From Granulicella sp. L46 (GTDB lineage Bacteria > Acidobacteriota > Terriglobia > Terriglobales > Acidobacteriaceae): a DNA stretch of 64,000 bases. Numbering within the stretch: position 1 is the stretch's first letter; every line of letters begins with the position of its first letter. Position numbers and translations under genes: made by a program. The stretch is taken from assembly GCF_009765785.1 (NCBI RefSeq), contig NZ_LMUT01000009.1:376786-440785 (forward strand), read 5' to 3'. The notes beneath the pieces are model-generated. The model ran no database searches and was not told the origin of the DNA. It saw nothing but the letters and a program-made list of their open reading frames with translations. Of the stretch, positions 60,163 through 64,000 are shown in pieces.

Positions 60163-61493
60163 AGATATTGAGCCAGAAAATATTTGCGGTAGTCAGCTTC
60201 TTTGAGAGGCAGCCTTTGGTGCATCGACTCCACAGGAAGCGCACCATGTTGAAAACGCCTCTTATCGAAAACCTTCATCCTGATATTCGTGACCGTCGCA
60301 ACACCGCGGGAGACAATCTCTCCCTTAAGTTGATACAGCCGCTCCACGTTATAGTCAGTCAATTGAATGAAGGGAATTGCCTCCGCGACCGCAATGACAT
60401 CAGGGCGAGTGAAGGGACTAAATCCACGAAAGCCGTAGCGATGGGCGGGCGCATACGTGCGTGTATACGATCTGCTAAGACCGCCGCTATACGTGAGCGA
60501 GTGCTTGATCTTGCCGACTCCCCACCCCTCTTGATACAGCATCTGGTTGTTGACCACGCTGCGAATGGTCAACTCCGGATTCTCCTCGATTGGATAATCT
60601 TTGAGATTCTCGTCACCACCATCGCCATCGATCAGATAGCGCCATTCCGGGTATCGCTCGCGTATCCCTTTACAAAGCGCCAGAGCCATACTGGCCGATT
60701 GAACATCCAGCGCTTTATAGTCCTCGATCACACCAATGGTTTCGCGATGATCGATCTCAGATGCGTTCGCGTCAATGACCTCAAGGAACAATCCGAGGCC
60801 CACGCTGTCAAGAAACTGGCGCGCCTGCACCACGTCCGGCCCAACTCCGGATTCTCCGTCGCCGAGGTTCAAAACAAATGCCTTCAATCGTGAGAGATTC
60901 AGTCCCCGCTGTTTCATCACGTGATACGTGGTCAGAAAAACACTGCCGCTATCAACGCCACCCGAAAAGCAGACTCCAATTGGCTCGTCCACCGGAATAT
61001 TCGCAATCCAGAGATTGATCTCCTCCGCAAGAGCTCCAATATATCGACGTCCGATCACGTCGAGATCGGGTGGCAGCGTGCCCATCGCAGGCGTGAAGAA
61101 ACGCGTGTAAACCGGATCCGGGTCGGGACACCCAACCAGCTGAATCTCCGTGACGTAGTGCGCTGGAACCATCCGTGTATAGCTAGGATGAAACTGCCCT
61201 TCCAGTCCTTCCGACTTCAACCACGCGAAGATTTCATCGATCCGCGCGGCAACGATCAGCACGGGACCTTCTGTGCGTTTGGCAAGAAAGTAGCGCATCG
61301 GACGGTCCAGCGAACGAGCCATCCGCACCGTCTTGCCCGACCTCGCCAGCAGAGCGAATGACCCCTCCACGTCTCTCATAGCGGACGCCGGCTGGTCGAG
61401 TAGAGTCCACCTCGCCGCTTCCGTGGTGAGATTGTAAAGTTGATTCTCCGTCGACTTCGTGAGGTCAACAACTCGTTCGATGTAGGCGTCCAC
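60159..61493 (-). CDS. Asparagine-synthetase-like amide ligase lacking the glutaminase Cys
   Basis: 444 residues. PP-loop FSGGVDSGS (about 176-184) and LIDGDGGDENLKDYPIEE identify the AsnB C-terminal synthetase domain that adenylates a carboxylate. The N-terminal about 130 residues resemble a worn Ntn domain (DVEGSFALLARSGKTVRMARSLDRPM) but the protein begins MDAYIE, so Cys2 is missing and glutamine cannot be the nitrogen source. That is the pattern of beta-lactam and carbapenam synthetases or of lasso-peptide cyclases. GTG start behind GAGGAGG. First gene of the minus-strand unit with the radical SAM and flavoprotein genes. Confidence 0.82.
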   Translation of the reverse strand: MDAYIERVVDLTKSTENQLYNLTTEAARWTLLDQPASAMRDVEGSFALLARSGKTVRMARSLDRPMRYFLAKRTEGPVLIVAARIDEIFAWLKSEGLEGQFHPSYTRMVPAHYVTEIQLVGCPDPDPVYTRFFTPAMGTLPPDLDVIGRRYIGALAEEINLWIANIPVDEPIGVCFSGGVDSGSVFLTTYHVMKQRGLNLSRLKAFVLNLGDGESGVGPDVVQARQFLDSVGLGLFLEVIDANASEIDHRETIGVIEDYKALDVQSASMALALCKGIRERYPEWRYLIDGDGGDENLKDYPIEENPELTIRSVVNNQMLYQEGWGVGKIKHSLTYSGGLSRSYTRTYAPAHRYGFRGFSPFTRPDVIAVAEAIPFIQLTDYNVERLYQLKGEIVSRGVATVTNIRMKVFDKRRFQHGALPVESMHQRLPLKEADYRKYFLAQYL

Positions 61494-61629
61494 CGCTGAT
61501 CCTCCTCGGTTTACGACTTAGTTTATCGCTTCGGGTCTTCCCTGGGGTAGACCTCCTTCTCGGGCTAGGAGCTGCTCAAAGGAGCCAGCATATATTTGCG
61601 CGTTGGATTGACAAGAATGTTTATCAATC

Positions 61630-61724
61630 ATTTGCCGATGCAGAAGGTGATATTACGTCCAGACCCAGTGTTTATGCTGGTTTCCGCCTCTTCAGCTGTT
61701 TCTGGAGACTCGCTGAAGGTTCAA
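61630..61724 (+). repeat. Dispersed repeat copy C (right of the gene cluster)
   Basis: Third copy, most similar to copy A on its left (TTTGCCGATGCA) and to copy B on its right (TGGAGACTCGC). It lies about 140 bp upstream of the asparagine-synthetase-like gene start. A short open frame crosses it but differences among copies are not confined to third codon positions. Confidence 0.7.
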
Positions 61725-61755
61725 TGCCGTGAACGACATTGCAAATGATGTGCGC

Positions 61756-62262
61756 TCATCGTTTGAGTTCGACGTCCGCAAAGGTGTCGAAGTGAAGACT
61801 TGTATATCGCCTAACCCTCAATACCCTTAGTGGAACGAGGCATGCGCACAGGCTCCTGCCTTGAGTGCAGCTACTTTCGTAGTTCGACCAACATGCATCT
61901 CGGTCTTTGCGTGTAGTCTCGTCATCGACCGCGATAAGGGCTTTCTCCGTGTTCATTTGAAAGGAAGCATGCTCCTGCGGTGTCCCTTCAATCGTTAGAT
62001 CTTGACAAACTGCCACACCCAAGCTGAGAAACGCCACCCGCAGAAAGCCGCTGGCATTGTGCTGAATCGATCGCGAAACCGCTATCGCCAGTCCCTCTGA
62101 CTGGCCTGCGTCCGCCCCATCCTTCAGCTCGGTTGCAACTCGTAGCCAGCGCTGATTTCCCGACGACACACCGTCCAGAACGATATCCCACTGCTTTGAT
62201 CGACGCCACAACTCACGCACCGTAGACTGCGCGCCGACCGTGTGAATTCTCGCTTCGACCAT
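61756..62262 (-). pseudogene. Secreted-protein remnant, C-terminal part
   Basis: The frame encodes VRELWRRSKQWDIVLDGVSSGNQRWLRVATELKDGADAGQSEGL and onward, a pattern I recall from small secreted acidobacterial proteins (x-WLxVAxxLxPGxDAGxxE-x). The usual signal peptide is absent, and the last 30 residues (CACLVPLRVLRVRRYTS) look non-native. The overlapping upstream frame supplies a signal peptide instead. Probably a broken gene; an intact small gene is possible. Confidence 0.45.
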
Positions 62263-62488
62263 GTCCGGAGTTGGTGTCGACGCTACGATATACGGACGCC
62301 GATACGATTATTGCTTCGGAGATGGCAGCAAGCTTTGCGGCTGCTTTTCTCGAAAGCGAGATCTGGACGCTGAAAGCGAAAGGATTTTCTGCAGCTTCAA
62401 TTGGACAGCTCGAAAGCAGGATCACGCCACACGCAAGAAGGCCGATCCAACTCCGACGAAAGGCAGTGAAGCTAGCGCGCTGTCGCAT
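62213..62488 (-). pseudogene. Secreted-protein remnant, N-terminal part with signal peptide
   Basis: ATG at 62488. MRQRASFTAFRRSWIGLLACGVILLSSCPIEAAENP is a signal peptide, possibly a lipoprotein signal (LLSSC). SVQISLSRKAAAKLAAISEAIIVSASVYRS follows and then a basic non-native tail. It overlaps the next frame by 50 bp out of phase. Either a truncated gene or the 5' half of a frameshifted one. Confidence 0.4.
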
Positions 62489-62828
62489 GGGACTATCGCT
62501 CTCCCGCAAATGACAAAGAGATGCTCTGGAGCAACGGTCGTTGTCGGCCGGATTTCCGAAATTCTAGCTTATAAACTTCCACCAGAAGATGCTTTGCGAT
62601 TGCTTTTCGCTCCTGCCAACGTTGACGACGCCGGGGCGGAATCAACCCGCCATTCATTCACCGCCCACCAACGGGCAAGCCGCATTCATGCCTCTACTCC
62701 GAGAAAGTGAAAATACTGAGCGCGCCTCCTCTACGCTCAGCGCATCCAAGTCTCCAAACGGCCACAATTGCACCCGCGCGCGTGCGTGTCTAAAATGAAC
62801 AACCAACGAGCGCTCACCGGAGTTACAT
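62489..62828. other. Gene-free region, 340 bp
   Basis: I see no coding frame with family features, terminator or promoter. It lies between two plausible divergent transcription starts. Confidence 0.4.
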
Positions 62829-63398
62829 CTGGACATCTACCTTCACGTCAAAGTTCTGCTCAGCATGATCCTTGGCCTCGCCATCGCTCAGCTGCTCCGC
62901 GGCGTGTCTCGAATCGTCCAGCACCCCGGGAAATTTCCCGTCTACTGGGTGCACCTCACCTGGACGCTATTCCTCTTCCTCTATCTTGTTCACTTCTGGT
63001 GGTGGGAGTTCGCGCTCCAGCGAATCTCGCAATGGACTTTCCCACTCTACTTTTTTCTCGCCCTCTATGCCACACTCCTTTACCTCATCTGCTCGCTCTT
63101 CTTTCCCGATGAGATTGACGAGTACGAGGGCTTCCGCAACTACTTCTACTACCGCCGCAAATGGCTCTTCGCCTTCATGATCCTGGTCTTCTCGCTAGAC
63201 TTCGTCGATACCGCCATCAAAGGACCCGCCTATCGCGCCCAATTCGGAACCATGGCCGACGTCCGCGACATTATCTTCATCGTTCTCTGTCTGCTTGCCA
63301 TGAAGATCGGCAACCGCATCTTCCAAGGCATCTTCGCTTGCCTGGCCGTCCTACTCGAAATTCTTTACATCGTGAAGACCTCCCTCACTCTCAGCTAA
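62829..63398 (+). CDS. Membrane protein with about five helices, apparent CTG start
   Basis: About 189 residues: DIYLHVKVLLSMILGLAIAQLLRGVSRIVQHPGKFPVYWVHLTW, then LFLYLVHFWWWEF, a second and third hairpin, FPDEIDEYEGFRNYFYYRRKWLF and further helices. Many close-looking proteins begin MDIYLHVKV; here that position is CTG (62829) with GGAG six bases upstream, and the first in-frame ATG (62865) would cut off the first helix's start. No ATG, GTG or TTG exists between the preceding stop and that ATG. Function unknown. Confidence 0.65.
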   Translation: MDIYLHVKVLLSMILGLAIAQLLRGVSRIVQHPGKFPVYWVHLTWTLFLFLYLVHFWWWEFALQRISQWTFPLYFFLALYATLLYLICSLFFPDEIDEYEGFRNYFYYRRKWLFAFMILVFSLDFVDTAIKGPAYRAQFGTMADVRDIIFIVLCLLAMKIGNRIFQGIFACLAVLLEILYIVKTSLTLS

Positions 63399-63618
63399 AA
63401 GCATCCGCCAAGGTTCCGGTGTTTCGAATCCTCCTGAGCCTCGTGGCAGACATAGTATCCTTGGCGCTTAGTACCCCAGAGTTGCATTCACAGGTACTCA
63501 ATAGATCTGTCGATCAACCTTATTCATCCTGGACAGACTAAGCCTCATCAGGCGAATAGGTAACCGCATAGCTCGCCCTTCTCAGAACGTCCTACACAAT
63601 TAATGTCGGAGGCTAAGC

Positions 63619-64000
63619 ATGTCGCGGCAGAGAAATACAATCGGCCCCATCCTCCTCCTGTGTTTCGCAGCTTTTTTCTCCGCAGGGATAGCGCGAGGCC
63701 AGACCCAGCAGCAACCCGAAGCGAAGTCATCAACTCCCGTTGTCCTCCAGGCGGAAAACCCTTCAGGCGCGAAACGCCGCCCCCGCATTGCCCTCGTCCT
63801 TGAGGGTGGGGGAGCACTCGGCTTCGCACACATCGGCGTCATCGACTATCTCGAACAGCATCACATCCCCGTCGATCTCGTCGTCGGTACGAGCATGGGT
63901 GGCCTCATTGGCGGTCTCTACGCCTCGGGCCAGTCCCCCGACCAAATCCGCACCCTCATGCACACCATCAACTGGGACGTCGCCATCGGCGGTCGAATTC
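63619..64000 (+). CDS. Patatin-like phospholipase, 5' part (runs off the window)
   Basis: Signal peptide ([27 protein letters not shown]). After a short linker the patatin fold opens with [24 protein letters not shown], the oxyanion GGGxxG loop, then [17 protein letters not shown] with the nucleophile Ser in GTSMG. The catalytic Asp would lie beyond the window. Exported bacterial patatins of this type (RssA/PlpD-like) often carry an outer-membrane barrel, which cannot be seen here. CGGAGG precedes the ATG. Confidence 0.9.
   Translation, partial: MSRQRNTIGPILLLCFAAFFSAGIARGQTQQQPEAKSSTPVVLQAENPSGAKRRPRIALVLEGGGALGFAHIGVIDYLEQHHIPVDLVVGTSMGGLIGGLYASGQSPDQIRTLMHTINWDVAIGGRI

Overview
The window reads as chromosomal DNA of an acidobacterium (class Terriglobia, Granulicella/Edaphobacter/Terriglobus type). 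Grounds: two roughly 1,050-residue Oar-like TonB-dependent receptors with N-terminal carboxypeptidase-regulatory domains, abundant FG-GAP/ASPIC-UnbV proteins, Ala/Pro-rich secreted proteins and high-GC coding with long antisense open frames. I identified this by recalled family resemblance; no search was run. I saw no rRNA, tRNA, CRISPR array or intact transposase.

Layout. 1-9.7 kb: housekeeping and small genes: the 3' part of ruvA, an M28 peptidase, a GIY-YIG nuclease framed by 47-bp inverted repeats, a TRIC/UPF0126 channel, DUF2461, HU, an isoprenylcysteine-type methyltransferase and a secreted amidohydrolase. 8.7-12.2 kb: the chromosome-partition block parB-parA-rsmG plus a class I glutamine amidotransferase gene, with three exact parS sites, suggesting proximity to oriC. 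12.3-20.2 kb: a TPR protein, a MocR-type regulator, small secreted proteins, a phosphoribosyltransferase and a GH3 beta-glucosidase with PA14 insert. 20.5-38.9 kb: two nutrient-uptake loci, one combining receptor, FadR-type regulator and gamma-glutamyltransferase, the other a divergent carbohydrate locus (ROK kinase, long mannose-6-phosphate isomerase and DUF4185-like protein facing a receptor, RhaT-type symporter, esterase, six-hairpin glycosidase and DeoR regulator). 39.2-40.8 kb: two truncated genes joined head to head. 41-42.3 kb: a CPA2 antiporter.

42.6-61.5 kb is the unusual part: three tightly packed transcription units that look like one gene cluster. One minus-strand unit encodes a flavin-dependent halogenase-like protein and an alpha/beta hydrolase with an Asp nucleophile (haloalkane dehalogenase type). 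A long plus-strand unit encodes an SsuABC-type transporter (its ATPase and second permease overlap out of frame across a T9 run), a small HMA-domain protein, a DUF169 protein, a giant TPR/FG-GAP/ASPIC lipoprotein, and a UnbV-UnbU-UnbV trio. UnbU and UnbV are otherwise known as uncharacterised members of the enediyne warhead cassette, yet no polyketide synthase is present here. A convergent minus-strand unit with overlapping start/stop codons encodes an asparagine-synthetase-like ligase without the glutaminase cysteine, a radical SAM protein resembling archaeosine RaSEA, and a second halogenase-like flavoprotein. The cluster lies between two divergent direct copies of a roughly 95-bp dispersed sequence, with broken genes outside both copies, which suggests acquisition or rearrangement. 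It is the best candidate in the window for an undescribed system.

61.7-64 kb: remnants of small secreted proteins, a four- or five-helix membrane protein with an apparent CTG start, and the 5' end of a patatin-like phospholipase gene that runs off the window.
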